From: Fuerstiella sp. | GTDB lineage: Bacteria > Planctomycetota > Planctomycetia > Planctomycetales > Planctomycetaceae | Direction of reading: 5' to 3' | DNA length: 64,000 nucleotides | NCBI GenBank assembly: GCA_029245955.1 | Contig: JAQWOH010000084.1 | Location: forward strand, 1-64,000 | Shown here: one piece after another, positions 36,599-47,070 of the stretch | Position numbering within the stretch: position 1 is the stretch's first letter | Layout of the letters: every line of letters begins with the position of its first letter | Position numbers and translations under genes: made by a program | The notes under the pieces: generated by a model | Told to the model about the DNA's origin: nothing | Databases searched by the model: none | What the model saw: the letters and a program-made list of their open reading frames with translations, nothing else

Positions 36599-39001
36599 AT
36601 GGTGATTTCTCGTTGGTTTATTTTCTGGTTGATGCTCGTGGGGCTGTCGTTCGGCCATTCCGCGATGGGGCAGCCCGTACCGACCAAGCTGCCGGACAGC
36701 GTGCACCTTTTTCCGGCTGGTGCACAACAGGGCACTACCGTAAAAGTGCACATTGGCGTTGAGCAGACGCCGCCGCACGCACTTTTTTTTATTCGCGGCG
36801 ATGGCGTCGCCGGTGATAGTGTTCTGGTGACTGAAATTTTTGACGAGGGTCAGCCCTCGCCTCGGCGGGCACCCACTGAAGTCCCCATTCATTACCCGAG
36901 ACAATGGGCTGGCGAAGTCACTGTGGCGTCAGACGCTCCTGTCGGAACGGCGTACTGGGACATCTTCTGTGCGTCGGGCGGCAGTTCAGGAAGCCTGCCG
37001 TTCATCGTCGGTCGTCTGCCTGAGTTTATCGAAACGGAGTCGAATTCGACTCCGCAACTGGCAGAATCGATTCCGCTTCCGGTGACCGTGAATGGTCAGA
37101 TTCATGGTGAACGAGATCTTGACTACTTTCGTTTCTCGTTGCAGGCAGGCCAGGTTGTGTACTGTGATGTGCTGGCACGACGTCTGGGGTCACGTCTGGA
37201 ACCGATGGTCTCAATACTTGACATGCGCGGCCAGGTGGTCTGGTGCCAGCGGGACAGTTCTGGTGACGATCCTTTGATGGCCTTTAAGGCGCCGTCTGAC
37301 GGGACTTATCTGCTGCAAATCGGAAATGTTTCCGTGCATGGCAGTCCGGCTCATGTCTACCGAATCAATATGACAATGGCACCGGTTGCATCGTACGCCT
37401 GGCCGGTTGGTGCTCCGGCCAGTGAACCGACTGAGTTTTCCTTCTATGCTATGTCCGGAGACGGAAATGTGCTGGTTGTCGAACGTGAACTGACACTGTC
37501 CGCTGATGCTGGTGGCGTGTTCCAGCACCGCGACCCTGAACTGGCGAATGCTGTGCCGCTGCGAGTCCTCTCGGCCGGTACGAAGACCAGCGAGACACTG
37601 AGTCATCAGGGGTTCACAGAACAGCCGATTACCGTTGACGAGGTGTGCAACGGAAGACTGTCATCATCGGCATCGGATGTCTATGTGCTCGATGTGCAGC
37701 ACCAGGAACCTCTGGATATTCGCGTCATCGCTCCCATCTCACTGAGTGCTCTGTCGCTGGTACTGATGGAGATCACGGATCCAGATGGTCAGGTCGCAGG
37801 GCGTGCGAAGCTCTCGTTCACGTCAGACCACGTTAAGGCGTCGCATTATCTGGCGAATCCGAAAGTCGGAAGATACACGATCACTCTGAAGAGTGTTGGT
37901 GGGCTGGCAGCGGTTCACCGCATTGCCGGTTACCAGATTGAAGTGCGGAGGGCCAGAGCCGGCTTCCGGCTGGCGGCCGGCAGTGATTGCCTGAGCGTGA
38001 CTCAGGGCAGTGCCATTGAGATCCCAATCAAAGCGCATCGTGCGGGAGGATTCAAGGGAGCGATCGATCTGAAAATCGATGGGCTGCCGGAAGGGGTGAC
38101 GATCGAAAACGATGTTATTGAGGAGGGCAGGAACGATGCTAAGTTGAAGCTGACAATTCCCGATACGCTGGCGAGTGCTCGTTATGAAATTCGACTTACC
38201 GGACACGCTTCCGTCGGGAATGAAGACGTGGCTTCCCCGGTTCAGTTGCAGCATCGTGGCCACGACAGCTTCGGACGCAGCATTCACGGTGCCTGGAGGG
38301 ATGTTGTGGCACTTTCGGTGCGGCACAAACCCGTGTTTCGTCTGCATTGTGAAGAGGCCTATCAATACGCTCATCGCGGCACGATTTACCCCTATGCCAT
38401 GAAGATTGAGCGGTTGGGCGACTTCAGCGAACCAATTGTCATCCAGCGGGGCGACCGGCAGAATCGTGATCTTGACGGGATCGAGTTCGTGCAGACCACG
38501 GTTGACGGTGAACAGACCGATTTTGCGATGCCCATCTTCCTGCCGGAGACGATGCACATCAATATTCAAAGTCAGTCTCAGCTTTACACGCAGGCTTATG
38601 CCTCATTCACTGACTCACACGGCCAGAAGCAACACGCGTTATTTGTCGCAGAAAAACGAAATATGCTGCGGACGCTGCCAACCGTCGTAAAGTTATATGC
38701 CGACAGTACGACGCTCGCTGGCGACCCCGGGGACGTGGTGTCCGCTCATTTTAGACTGGAACGTACCAGCAATATGCAGAACGTCATGGAACTGGAACTG
38801 GTGGGGAGCATCTCAGGAGGATTCGAAGTGCCGGTCCGACAGTTAAACCACGAACAGTTGCGGATCGACGTGCCGATCAGTATTCCGCGTATGATAACGC
38901 CGGGGGATTATCAACTTACGTTTCAGGCGTCCGGTCCACTGGATGCCAAGCCGGATCAAACAGCAATAACATCGGCAACGGTGACACTCCACGTCAAATA
39001 G
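36599..39001 (+). CDS. exported protein with pre-peptidase C-terminal (PPC) domains
   Basis: An 800-residue secreted protein. A signal peptide (1-25, ending SAMGQ) precedes beta-rich domains. Near 150-260 ESIPLPVTVNGQIHGERDLDYFRFSLQAGQ is the PPC pattern (split by me as NGQIHGERDLDYFRF), and KAPSDGTYLLQIGN closes it. The rest consists of further beta-sandwich domains ending VTLHVK. No protease domain is present. It is the third gene of the DUF1549-DUF1501-PPC operon and may bind polymers at the cell surface. Confidence 0.85.
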   Translation: MVISRWFIFWLMLVGLSFGHSAMGQPVPTKLPDSVHLFPAGAQQGTTVKVHIGVEQTPPHALFFIRGDGVAGDSVLVTEIFDEGQPSPRRAPTEVPIHYPRQWAGEVTVASDAPVGTAYWDIFCASGGSSGSLPFIVGRLPEFIETESNSTPQLAESIPLPVTVNGQIHGERDLDYFRFSLQAGQVVYCDVLARRLGSRLEPMVSILDMRGQVVWCQRDSSGDDPLMAFKAPSDGTYLLQIGNVSVHGSPAHVYRINMTMAPVASYAWPVGAPASEPTEFSFYAMSGDGNVLVVERELTLSADAGGVFQHRDPELANAVPLRVLSAGTKTSETLSHQGFTEQPITVDEVCNGRLSSSASDVYVLDVQHQEPLDIRVIAPISLSALSLVLMEITDPDGQVAGRAKLSFTSDHVKASHYLANPKVGRYTITLKSVGGLAAVHRIAGYQIEVRRARAGFRLAAGSDCLSVTQGSAIEIPIKAHRAGGFKGAIDLKIDGLPEGVTIENDVIEEGRNDAKLKLTIPDTLASARYEIRLTGHASVGNEDVASPVQLQHRGHDSFGRSIHGAWRDVVALSVRHKPVFRLHCEEAYQYAHRGTIYPYAMKIERLGDFSEPIVIQRGDRQNRDLDGIEFVQTTVDGEQTDFAMPIFLPETMHINIQSQSQLYTQAYASFTDSHGQKQHALFVAEKRNMLRTLPTVVKLYADSTTLAGDPGDVVSAHFRLERTSNMQNVMELELVGSISGGFEVPVRQLNHEQLRIDVPISIPRMITPGDYQLTFQASGPLDAKPDQTAITSATVTLHVK

Positions 39002-39122
39002 CAGAGCAGGTGCCGGGCCTCTTTGAGGGATCGCTGCTGAACAATTTGTGGTGGGCTGCGTACAGCTTCGCTGCGAGGGATGGCGTCATTTGCTTCTAAA
39101 CAGGGTGGAAGTTGTATCGTTG

Positions 39123-39950
39123 TTACTGCGATGGAACGATGGGCGAGTTCATTCCGAACCATGCGATCATCCACAGACCACTGATTATATTCGCTGCCAG
39201 AAGTGACCAGCCGATTTGTCTCATGTGCCTGATAAGCGGCGGTTGGAGGCGAAGCCAGATTGCTGAGATGACCACTGGCGTGATTAACAGACATTCAGAC
39301 ATGCCGCAAAAGACACTGCTCCCACAGGCCAGCACGGCTGCAGTCAGGATTACGTCGTTGGTAAGTGGTACGCGATGATGAGTTGACGCTTTATTAAATT
39401 CCACGACACTTCGAATCGCGATGGTTGTGGCAACTCGGCCTATGATCCAGGCGGCACTCAAGCAGACAATTGAAGCAGAGTCAATTTCGCCAGCCAGCAG
39501 CACCACGGCGCTGGGCAGCGTGAGTCCGACGATTCCTGTTAGTTGTGCGACAAGCGTTCTTTGCCAGCCTGCTACGGACATCGCGTAGCCCGCGACGGCG
39601 AAAAATGTGCACGCGATGAGAGTAACCTGGACTTGCTCAGAACCGAGCCAGAACGCCGAGCTGCCAAAGACGATAGTGATCAGCAGAAGTACCGTCAATG
39701 TCGACAGTGCAGCCGGCGTCGAAAGTCTAGCCCGTTCGCCTTGACGTCCGGACAGCACCATTAGCGATTCGTTGGCGACAAAGCCGGCAATCGTTGCAAT
39801 CGTACCCAGTAGCGCTACTGAATTCAGGCCCCCAATGGCCAATGCCACAACAAGTGGAACACCAACAATTGCGTACGCTCCGTGTTCCCTGGGATGCAGG
39901 CGAACCGGCGCCGCTGTTCCGACTGTGTATACAGCGTACAGCGGTGTCAT
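39123..39950 (-). CDS. YwiC-like membrane protein, start captured inside integrase remnant
   Basis: A protein of about 275 residues. The motif HPREHGAYAIVGVPLVVAL near the N-terminus is diagnostic of YwiC-like proteins and is followed by eight or nine hydrophobic helices. Function is unknown. The assumed start ATG 39950 lies inside the integrase-like reading frame (KNYDTA in one frame, MTPL in the other), so the leading MTPLYAVYTVGTAAP may be a new N-terminus acquired when the two sequences were joined. A later start near VRLHPREHG would be more native. It is convergent with the PPC gene. Confidence 0.82.
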   Translation of the reverse strand: MTPLYAVYTVGTAAPVRLHPREHGAYAIVGVPLVVALAIGGLNSVALLGTIATIAGFVANESLMVLSGRQGERARLSTPAALSTLTVLLLITIVFGSSAFWLGSEQVQVTLIACTFFAVAGYAMSVAGWQRTLVAQLTGIVGLTLPSAVVLLAGEIDSASIVCLSAAWIIGRVATTIAIRSVVEFNKASTHHRVPLTNDVILTAAVLACGSSVFCGMSECLLITPVVISAIWLRLQPPLIRHMRQIGWSLLAANIISGLWMIAWFGMNSPIVPSQ

Positions 39951-40230
39951 AGTTTTTAACGCTACGGTCCTTGATTGTCCCACGATTAAACTCAAAGTAA
40001 GCGTCAAAGAGTTCTTTCACCGTTTTCGCTGATTTGCGTTTGTGTAGCAATCCATGCTTTTCCAGTCGTTCCATAAACCTGCTATCTGTATCACGGATTC
40101 TATCGATCTGCATCCGTAAGTCTGAATCGAGGTTTCCGGTACCGTCGTTGATCTGAATTACGCGAAGCTGCTGTATCAGCTTTAGATATGTGGAGTCGCG
40201 GTCACGGTCGCGTTGTGCAGTCCAGAGTCA
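39951..40230 (-). pseudogene. N-terminal integrase fragment
   Basis: The minus strand reads DRDSTYLKLIQQLRVIQIND, then GNLDSDLRMQIDRIRDTDSR, FMERLEKHGLL, SAKTVKELFDAYFEFN and DRSVKNYDTA. The GLL-linker-TVKELFDAYFEF arrangement matches the linker and core-binding start of planctomycete tyrosine recombinases (compare GLTEPK ... LAAFLDEFV in the gene at 46-1179). Nothing of the catalytic domain remains. It lies about 120 bases from tRNA-Arg, the usual spot for an integrase of a tRNA-targeted element. Confidence 0.6.
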
Positions 40231-40345
40231 CCCACCCAGCCCCAAAGTAACCCGTTAACCAAATCGCAAACATTGGTTCTTGGCGTGTAGAAACGAAAAA
40301 AGCCTTCAAACCCGTGAACGAGTCGGAAGGCCAATTTGTGTGGAG

Positions 40346-40419
40346 TATTCCCGGCGGGATTCGAACCTGCAACCTTCGGCTTCGGAGGCCGACACTCTAT
40401 CCAGTTGAGCTACGGGAAC
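40346..40419 (-). tRNA. tRNA-Arg (anticodon CCG)
   Basis: The minus strand folds as a standard cloverleaf. The acceptor GTTCCCG pairs with CGGGAAT, the D arm is GCTC/GAGT, and the anticodon stem TCGGC/GCCGA carries loop CTCCGAA (anticodon CCG, reading CGG). The T arm GCAGG-TTCGAAT-CCCGC has one A-C mismatch. Discriminator A; CCA is not encoded. Confidence 0.95.
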
Positions 40420-41078
40420 TTGTGGTTTTCGTCGGTTGTCTAACAGTATTTGGATGTCAGACATCCAACGCCCGCTCGCACCTTTGGAGGAATGTTTTAT
40501 CCATACGACGTCCACCGTGCGTGATTATGGCAGTGCAGGACGCAGGCGGCAAACAGAAGCTGACGAAACCTTTTCCGGAATTCCGGTTTTGTGCCCACTG
40601 CGATGACTAATCGGTTCTTACGCTTATCGCTCGGACTCACCTCTGCGGTACAAGGATGGACTCTGATGCGGCCCTGCAGAATTACCGGGATGAATTTCAC
40701 CATCGTTATGCCTTCAAAACCCTGCTGACCACTTCGTTTACCGCGGGGCCTGACAGAATGAACTTTGTTCGAAGCAGAGCAGGCATCTGACCAGTGCGTA
40801 TTCCCGCAAGGCTTCCGAATTAAGGATCAATAAACAGTTGCTGTTGTCCACGATGGAATTCGTTCCCGGATCTGAACTTGCGGCGTTGCAGAGGCAATTT
40901 GACAAGTACGACCGACGACTTGCGGCGGCGGAAAACAACTGTCCGACAGGCCGGATCTTTTGATTATCCATGTGCCACACAATCCGCCGCCGGACCGATC
41001 TTGCGGCACAAAGAAAACGACCAGCATCGTGGGCTGGACTTTTTCGGCATTTTGCGGACGTCCGCCACGGGTGATATT
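40420..41078. other. intergenic region beside tRNA-Arg
   Basis: About 660 bases between tRNA-Arg and the MFS/spermidine-synthase gene. Small ORFs on both strands have no recognisable domain. The tRNA promoter should lie at its left edge on the minus strand. No duplicate of the tRNA 3' end is obvious here. Confidence 0.4.
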
Positions 41079-43130
41079 CTATCGCAGAATCTGAAACAGG
41101 TTACTGAAACTGTCGGTCCACAACACTCGCCGAGACTGAGGGGCAGACACATTGTGGAACGCGGATTCGTCGTCCAGTGTTGATTTTTCCTTTGCCAGCA
41201 GAATCCATTCACTGCTGGGGTCCACTGGTGCTCGAATGTCGGGAACCTGAACGGCGATTGAATGAAGGTTGTGTTCGTCCGCGACGCCTTCAACCACCGG
41301 GCGAAGATCGAAGTACAGATTGGAAATATGAACGGCGATGATTCCGCCGTCTGCCAGATGTTTTCGGTAAATGCTGAAGGCCTCACGTGTCAGCAGATGG
41401 GCGGGTACGGCATCACCGGAGAATGCGTCAAGCACCAGCAGATTCAGATTTTGAGGTCGTTCTGATTCCAGTGACAGTCGTGCGTCGCCGGGAATGATTT
41501 CCACGGTGGCCGGCGTACTGCTGAGAAACGAAAAGTGAGTTTTTGCCTGTTCAATAACATCCTCATTGATTTCGTAAAACCGAAACACGTCTCCTTCACG
41601 GCCGTAGGCCGCCAGTGTGCCTGCGCCAAGACCGACCAGTCCGACGCGTACGGACGTTTCCTGAGACTGAAACAATTCGATGGCCTGTCCGACCCCGGTG
41701 CGCCGCGCGTAGTACGTGGTCGGTCTGGCCCACCCGCCAAACGACCGAAGCTGCAGCCCGTGAATGATTCGGCCATGCCGCAGGATGGTCGCTTTTTCCA
41801 CGTCGTCCTCTTCCACTTCCAGCACGCCGTAGAAGTTGCGTGTCATAGAAACGGCTTCGCTGTAATTTGCGGCGGATTCGATAAACAGCGTCGAGACCAG
41901 CACGATCAGCACAATGGAAACGGCGTTGGCGGGCAGGGCGCCAGCGGGCCCCATTTCAAACCATTTTCCATCATCGAAGACAACCCACACGGCACAGGCT
42001 GCGGCCGCCAGCAGGCAGATGTGCAGTTCCCAGAAATCAGGAAACAGCATTGGCGCTGCCAGGGCCACAAACAGACCACCGCAGGCGCCGCCAGCTGACA
42101 TTGTCAGGTAGTACGCCGTCAGGTGTTTCGCGTCAGGACGCTGTCTAGCGATCTCACCGTGACACATCATGCAGATGAAGAACATCACTGCGAAATAGAG
42201 TCCGATCTGCGCGATAAGTGAGGCACTGGATTCAAACATCAGTGACCAGCAGAGGACGGCCACCAGTCCGCAGGTAATCAGAGCATTGGCAGCGCGGCGA
42301 TACCACCAGTCGCTGTCGAAGCAGAGAATAAATGACAGCAGATAGAGTGAAAGCGGTACCACCCACAGGAACGGAATCACAGCAACGTCCTGGCAGACAG
42401 TGTTGGTAATTGCCAGCAGAGTGGACGATGCAATCATGGCCAGCAGGAACCATGACCGAAATCGCCGCGGTCGCTGGCGGCTTTTCTGCACGGGTTCATC
42501 TTCCGAATTCGGGGCAGAGGGCATCAGTAATATCAACTGCGTTCCACAGACGACCGCCAAGCATACGTAGACGCAGAATCCGACTGACCAGAATTGTGCC
42601 TGAGAGTCCATGTCCAGTGCGGGTTCGAAAACAAATGGATAGGACAGCAGAGCGATCAGTGACCCGGCATTTGATACGGCGTAAAGCCGATAGGGTGACT
42701 GTCCCGGATAAGCCACGCTGAACCAGCGTTGCAGTAGTGGGCCGGTGGCGGACAGCAGAAAATAGGGCAGTCCAACGGTCACTCCCAGCAGCATCAGGAT
42801 TCGCAGTGTTGGGTCGTCGTGAGGCTCCGGTTTCCATGACGGATCCGGCAGAATGCTCAGCAGCAGTGCTGCAACGCAGATCAGCAGCCCGTGCAGGCTC
42901 ACCTGACCACGCAGTGGAAGCCAGCGGGCGATCAGGTGGGCATAAGCGTAACCGCCGAATAAAATCGACTGAAAAAATAACAGACACGTTGTCCAGACTC
43001 CAGGAGCCCCGCCGAACCAGGGCAGGATGGCCTTGCTAATCAGCGGTTGAACCTGGAACAGCAGAAACGCGCTGATAAAGATCGTCGCCGCATACAGATG
43101 CGTTGATCGATCTTTGCGTTCCGTTTTCAT
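41079..43130 (-). CDS. fused MFS-type transporter/spermidine synthase-like protein
   Basis: A 683-residue fusion. Residues 1-460 hold about eleven membrane helices, beginning ATIFISAFLLFQVQPLISK, the usual opening of this family, with LLSATGPLLQRWF. Residues 480-683 form a SAM-binding Rossmann domain (VGLVGLGAGTLAAYG, FYEINEDVIEQA, IPGDARLSLE, LLVLDAFSGDAVPAHLLTRE) as in spermidine synthases. Some planctomycete and proteobacterial genomes encode such fusions; neither transport nor aminopropyl transfer has been established for them, as far as I know. It ends close to the region before tRNA-Arg and starts ~500 bases from rnpB. Confidence 0.88.
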   Translation of the reverse strand: MKTERKDRSTHLYAATIFISAFLLFQVQPLISKAILPWFGGAPGVWTTCLLFFQSILFGGYAYAHLIARWLPLRGQVSLHGLLICVAALLLSILPDPSWKPEPHDDPTLRILMLLGVTVGLPYFLLSATGPLLQRWFSVAYPGQSPYRLYAVSNAGSLIALLSYPFVFEPALDMDSQAQFWSVGFCVYVCLAVVCGTQLILLMPSAPNSEDEPVQKSRQRPRRFRSWFLLAMIASSTLLAITNTVCQDVAVIPFLWVVPLSLYLLSFILCFDSDWWYRRAANALITCGLVAVLCWSLMFESSASLIAQIGLYFAVMFFICMMCHGEIARQRPDAKHLTAYYLTMSAGGACGGLFVALAAPMLFPDFWELHICLLAAAACAVWVVFDDGKWFEMGPAGALPANAVSIVLIVLVSTLFIESAANYSEAVSMTRNFYGVLEVEEDDVEKATILRHGRIIHGLQLRSFGGWARPTTYYARRTGVGQAIELFQSQETSVRVGLVGLGAGTLAAYGREGDVFRFYEINEDVIEQAKTHFSFLSSTPATVEIIPGDARLSLESERPQNLNLLVLDAFSGDAVPAHLLTREAFSIYRKHLADGGIIAVHISNLYFDLRPVVEGVADEHNLHSIAVQVPDIRAPVDPSSEWILLAKEKSTLDDESAFHNVSAPQSRRVLWTDSFSNLFQILR

Positions 43131-43629
43131 CTATACCGCCTCATCTGCTTTCGTTTGACTGTCGCGTGAAAGGTTCGCACTCCAGCGGTTGCAGACTCTA
43201 TCACACCAGACAGGTCGATGCATGATATTGGCAGCGCATTCCGACCACGCCGACATTAACTTTCGTGAGCAGGGAACGCGTTTGCTGCCACTGTTAACCT
43301 TCTGCAGGACGGTGCTGCTGTTGCTGTCGGCTGACACCGGAATACAAAGTGACCCTGATGTGCCCTGGTTCGCTGCTCGGAAACTGCCAGCTGCAACCTT
43401 GTCGTAGTTCCCGGACACATCTGTCCGCTGCGTCGGGTTGACGACTTCACAGACGGAGCGGCAGATTCCTGTAACAGCGTAGAATACATCTTGTCTCAGA
43501 AAACGCAGGAAATTTCAGACAGCCTGTAGGCTGTTGAGTGCCGCTGCGTGGAGATTCTGAAAAGATCCTGAACTTCCGTCCGCATAACTTCGCTCGGCGT
43601 TGCCGGACCGGGTAGACTGAGAGTGCTGG
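43131..43629. other. intergenic region upstream of rnpB
   Basis: About 500 bases between divergent transcripts. No ORF with a known domain. Promoters for the MFS/spermidine-synthase gene and for RNase P RNA are expected; I could not pick a convincing -35/-10 pair. Confidence 0.4.
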
Positions 43630-44058
<429 letters not shown>

Positions 44059-44200
44059 ACAGCTTGTATCGAATGCTCTTGAAACTTCTTTGACTTTATT
44101 CAGTAATCAGTGACGTTTAAGAAGATTGTACGTCCGCACGGATTGCAGGCCGCTCCGTGTTTCAGTTTCTTTCGCCACGAATAAGGACGACTGTTACTTA

Positions 44201-44731
44201 ATGTATGACGAATTTGAACAGGAACAGAATTTTCGACGTATGTGGGATGCGGTGCGCATCGAACGGGTTGTTGCCTATTCGTTGTTTACCTTTGGTGATT
44301 CTGATCTGCCCTACTTCCTTGTGACACCACAGGAAGGCGATGACGCGACTGTCAGAATTCGCCAGGGGCAGATCACGATAAGTCGGGCCCGAATTATTAC
44401 TCCCGACAGTCTGCAGCCGGAGTTCCGTGATTTTTTTGAAGAAAACGAGGAGGCGGGATTCGCTGAATTTATGATGGCTCGATCAGCGGCGTTTTCCAAT
44501 CTTAAGCTCAGCAATCACCAGGGTTCTGAACGCATCGTGACAGATACAATTGAAGAAGCCGTTGAGCGACTGAACAGACAGCTGGATGCCGAAGAAGAAG
44601 ACCGCGTCGCCATACTCACGGCGCCCCTGGGACTGGCTGGTTTGGCACTGTTGAAGTATGCCTCTGAACGGATCACAGAAAGTGCCCCTGACAACCTGAA
44701 TGAATTGCGGGAACGTGGGCTATTGCCGTAA
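44201..44731 (+). CDS. conserved-looking hypothetical protein
   Basis: A 176-residue soluble acidic protein I do not recognise. ATG 44201 is preceded by AAGGAC about 15 bases upstream. It opens MYDEFEQEQNFRRMWDAVRI and contains an alpha/beta-looking N-terminal half (PYFLVTPQEGDD, GQITISRARIITP) and a C-terminal helix (EEAVERLNRQLDAEEED). Composition and codon use look coding. It lies directly after rnpB. Confidence 0.72.
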   Translation: MYDEFEQEQNFRRMWDAVRIERVVAYSLFTFGDSDLPYFLVTPQEGDDATVRIRQGQITISRARIITPDSLQPEFRDFFEENEEAGFAEFMMARSAAFSNLKLSNHQGSERIVTDTIEEAVERLNRQLDAEEEDRVAILTAPLGLAGLALLKYASERITESAPDNLNELRERGLLP

Positions 44732-45447
44732 CTTGTTCTGTGTCCACAGGTAACCAAATGCTCTGGTCGATCTTCCGCCTTACAAAGAGTCATTCGATTT
44801 GTTCGGCCCTGCCTGAGGCTGGCCGCGGTGGTTTCCTGCAAGTTCAGCCAGGGCGGTGGGCCCCGGGCATTCCTCGCCGGATGACGGCTCTGCCCCGGCT
44901 TCATGAAACCGCGACGCACCTTGTGATTTTCTGAATTCCAGTCGGTATGCAGGTACCATTGTTGCGACAGCAATATTCAGCATTCGCCCGTGTAATCCTG
45001 TCTGCGCAAAGTACACATGACCCTCCACGTCTTGGAGCCGGGTCAAAGGGCATTGTCCACAGGGTGTCAGCATACGGCGGCGTGCTCAGCAGCAAAGCGT
45101 TTGCTATGTGTCTGTCCGCCGTTTCCCTGGTGACATGCCCGGGCGGATTTGGCGACCGATGCGATGTTTTGGACGCGGAAATCTCCCGTTACGAGCGGAG
45201 TCTTCATCATAACCCGCAAATGCTGACTGGCAGACGTAGCTGAATTTCAGCAGTTTGAAGGTTTGGAAGTCGTCCCGAACCGGTCGAAACTATGTTTCGG
45301 GGTTAGCAAAGTTTGTTCTCATGGTCCGACGTTTGGTGGCGGAACGCGATGTGCCGGGCGGAACTAACGTGAGACGCGCACCTGCTTTCCTCGCTCATTT
45401 GTGTCGCGTCCTGGTCGAAGGATGTTGAGGATAGTTTCAGGTTCTGA
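44732..45447. other. intergenic region without recognised gene
   Basis: About 700 bases with only short or overlapping ORFs on both strands; none shows a domain. Given the disrupted gene that follows, part of this may be the lost 5' end of a larger sensor gene (for example a receiver domain), but I cannot read it. Confidence 0.35.
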
Positions 45448-46058
45448 TCTTCGTATGAAAGAGCTGCCTGGCCGAGCCAGACTTGCTTCATTGCCGCCAT
45501 GCGGGACGGGTTGATTGGCTCTGTGGGCGACTTCAACATCCTCAGCGGATCCTCACGAACTCAGTTCGGTGTGGCGGTGGAAGAAGTACTTGCAAACGCA
45601 TTTTACCAAGGAAACCTCGAAGTGGACTCGAGGCTGAATAATGATGTGTCTTCGGGATTTAATGAATTGGCTTGTTTTCGCCGTGTGAGACCCTCTGGAA
45701 GAGGCAACGTGTTCGAGTCATGGAACTGGAAACTCCGTTTAGGATCTGGGTCACCGTTTGTGACGAAGCTTCTGAGGATGACGTTGCTGCCGCACTCTTG
45801 CGCAACAGCGATCGATCGAATCTGAAGGAGAACGGACGAGGATTGATCATGATGACGGCTTCTGCTGACGACTTGTGGTTCAGCAATTCCGGTAACAAAG
45901 TAATACCTGTCTTTTATCGAGACCGAATCAAGAACAGTATCAGATCGTCCGGCCAGCGAGCGAATTCGCATGGCTTCGTATCATCGCAGCAATCCTATTC
46001 TCTTACTTTGCCGGGTAAAACGGCACGCGGGGCCGTCTACGGGAGAGCAAATGACTGA
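45448..46058 (+). pseudogene. RsbW-like HATPase_c_2 regulator, frameshifted
   Basis: One frame gives PSQTCFIAAMRDGLIGSVG and RTQFGVAVEEVLANAFYQGN, then LEVDSRLNN, the N-box half of an anti-sigma-type histidine-kinase-like ATPase (compare AxEEAxxNAxxHGNLE; here the His is Gln). Another frame, 45672 onward, gives RVRVMELETPFRIWVTVCDE and GRGLIMMTASADDLWFSNSGN, the Gly-box half. The switch lies at about 45685-45700. The canonical DEGxGFD is reduced to DEASEDD. The second frame ends in a TGA overlapping the next ATG (ATGACTGA, 46051-46058), so the gene was coupled to the FHA-GGDEF gene. An in-frame TGA at 45445 precedes the readable part. Confidence 0.6.
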
Positions 46059-47046
46059 GCATCAAGAAAGGGCGTCGATTTCACTCGCGGAGACCTGTGT
46101 CGATGCGTATGAGTTTCTTGCCCACACCAATGTGCAGCCTGGGAAAGCCTGCCTGCTGCAAATTTATCCGGCACGATCCGACTCAGAAATGATGCGACTT
46201 ACACGCGAACGCACGTCGATCGGGCGGGAACCGTCGTGTGATATCTCAGTCGACGACAATGCCATGTCGCGAACGCACGCTGCCGTCGACCTTCTCGGCG
46301 GCAGGTACTTTCTGGTTGATCTGAACAGCACTAATGGTACGTACGTTGATGACGATCTGCTGCGCGGACGAATGCCTCTGGCGGGTGGTGAACTGATTCG
46401 TATGGGCGGTTGTATCATGAAGTTTATGTCGTCGATGGACGAGGAGGCGAATTACCATGCTGTTGTACATGAATTGATGACACGCGATGCACTTACGAAC
46501 GCGTTCAACAGAAGCTATCTGATTCCCGTTATTGACAAGGAACTGGAGCTGTGCCGGAAGCAGAATGAGCGATTGTCCTTGATTCTGCTGGATATCGATC
46601 ATTTCAAGAATATCAACGACCAGCACGGGCATCTGGTTGGTGACGAAGTGTTACGAATTTTCTGTGAACGTATCCGGGGCGAACTGCGGAAGACAGATCT
46701 GCTCACAAGATTCGGCGGCGAAGAATTCATTGTTGCGTGCTGCCGTACACCGCTGCGGGGTGCCGGGCGCATTGCAGAACGAATTCGGCTGGCCATCGCG
46801 TCGACGCCGTTTCAGACGCAGGCCGGCAGAATCAACGTTACCTGCAGTCTGGGTGTCTCAAGCAGTGACGGAGTAGAGCTGGCCAGTTGTGATAACATGG
46901 TTTCTGCTGCAGATGCTCTGTTGTATGACGCCAAAAACAGTGGCCGCAACCGAGTTCTCATGTTCGACCCGCAAGATACGCGGTGTGACGGTAACCGCAG
47001 TCAGGATCACGATGCTGATACATCCGGGGCTGCTGAAACTGTATGA
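46051..47046 (+). CDS. FHA-GGDEF diguanylate cyclase
   Basis: A 331-residue cytoplasmic signalling protein. An FHA domain (about 34-128) has the phosphothreonine-binding residues in SIGREP (57-62), MSRTHA (72-77) and NSTNGT (92-97). The GGDEF domain follows (about 140-305) with DIDHFKNINDQHGH and the active site GGEEF (222-226). An inhibitory RxxD site (RKTD, 213-216) sits five residues before it, so the enzyme should make c-di-GMP with product feedback. The FHA part suggests control by a Ser/Thr kinase; one is encoded at 56397-59120. Start ATG 46051 has GGGAGAG upstream and overlaps the stop of the split RsbW-like gene. Confidence 0.9.
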   Translation: MTEHQERASISLAETCVDAYEFLAHTNVQPGKACLLQIYPARSDSEMMRLTRERTSIGREPSCDISVDDNAMSRTHAAVDLLGGRYFLVDLNSTNGTYVDDDLLRGRMPLAGGELIRMGGCIMKFMSSMDEEANYHAVVHELMTRDALTNAFNRSYLIPVIDKELELCRKQNERLSLILLDIDHFKNINDQHGHLVGDEVLRIFCERIRGELRKTDLLTRFGGEEFIVACCRTPLRGAGRIAERIRLAIASTPFQTQAGRINVTCSLGVSSSDGVELASCDNMVSAADALLYDAKNSGRNRVLMFDPQDTRCDGNRSQDHDADTSGAAETV

Positions 47047-47070
47047 CCGACATTCTTCTGTCCGATCGAT

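Noticed and set aside
35917..36753. 278-codon antisense ORF across DUF1501 and PPC genes
   Set aside because: It spans two genes with strong family motifs on the other strand and has no coherent domain.
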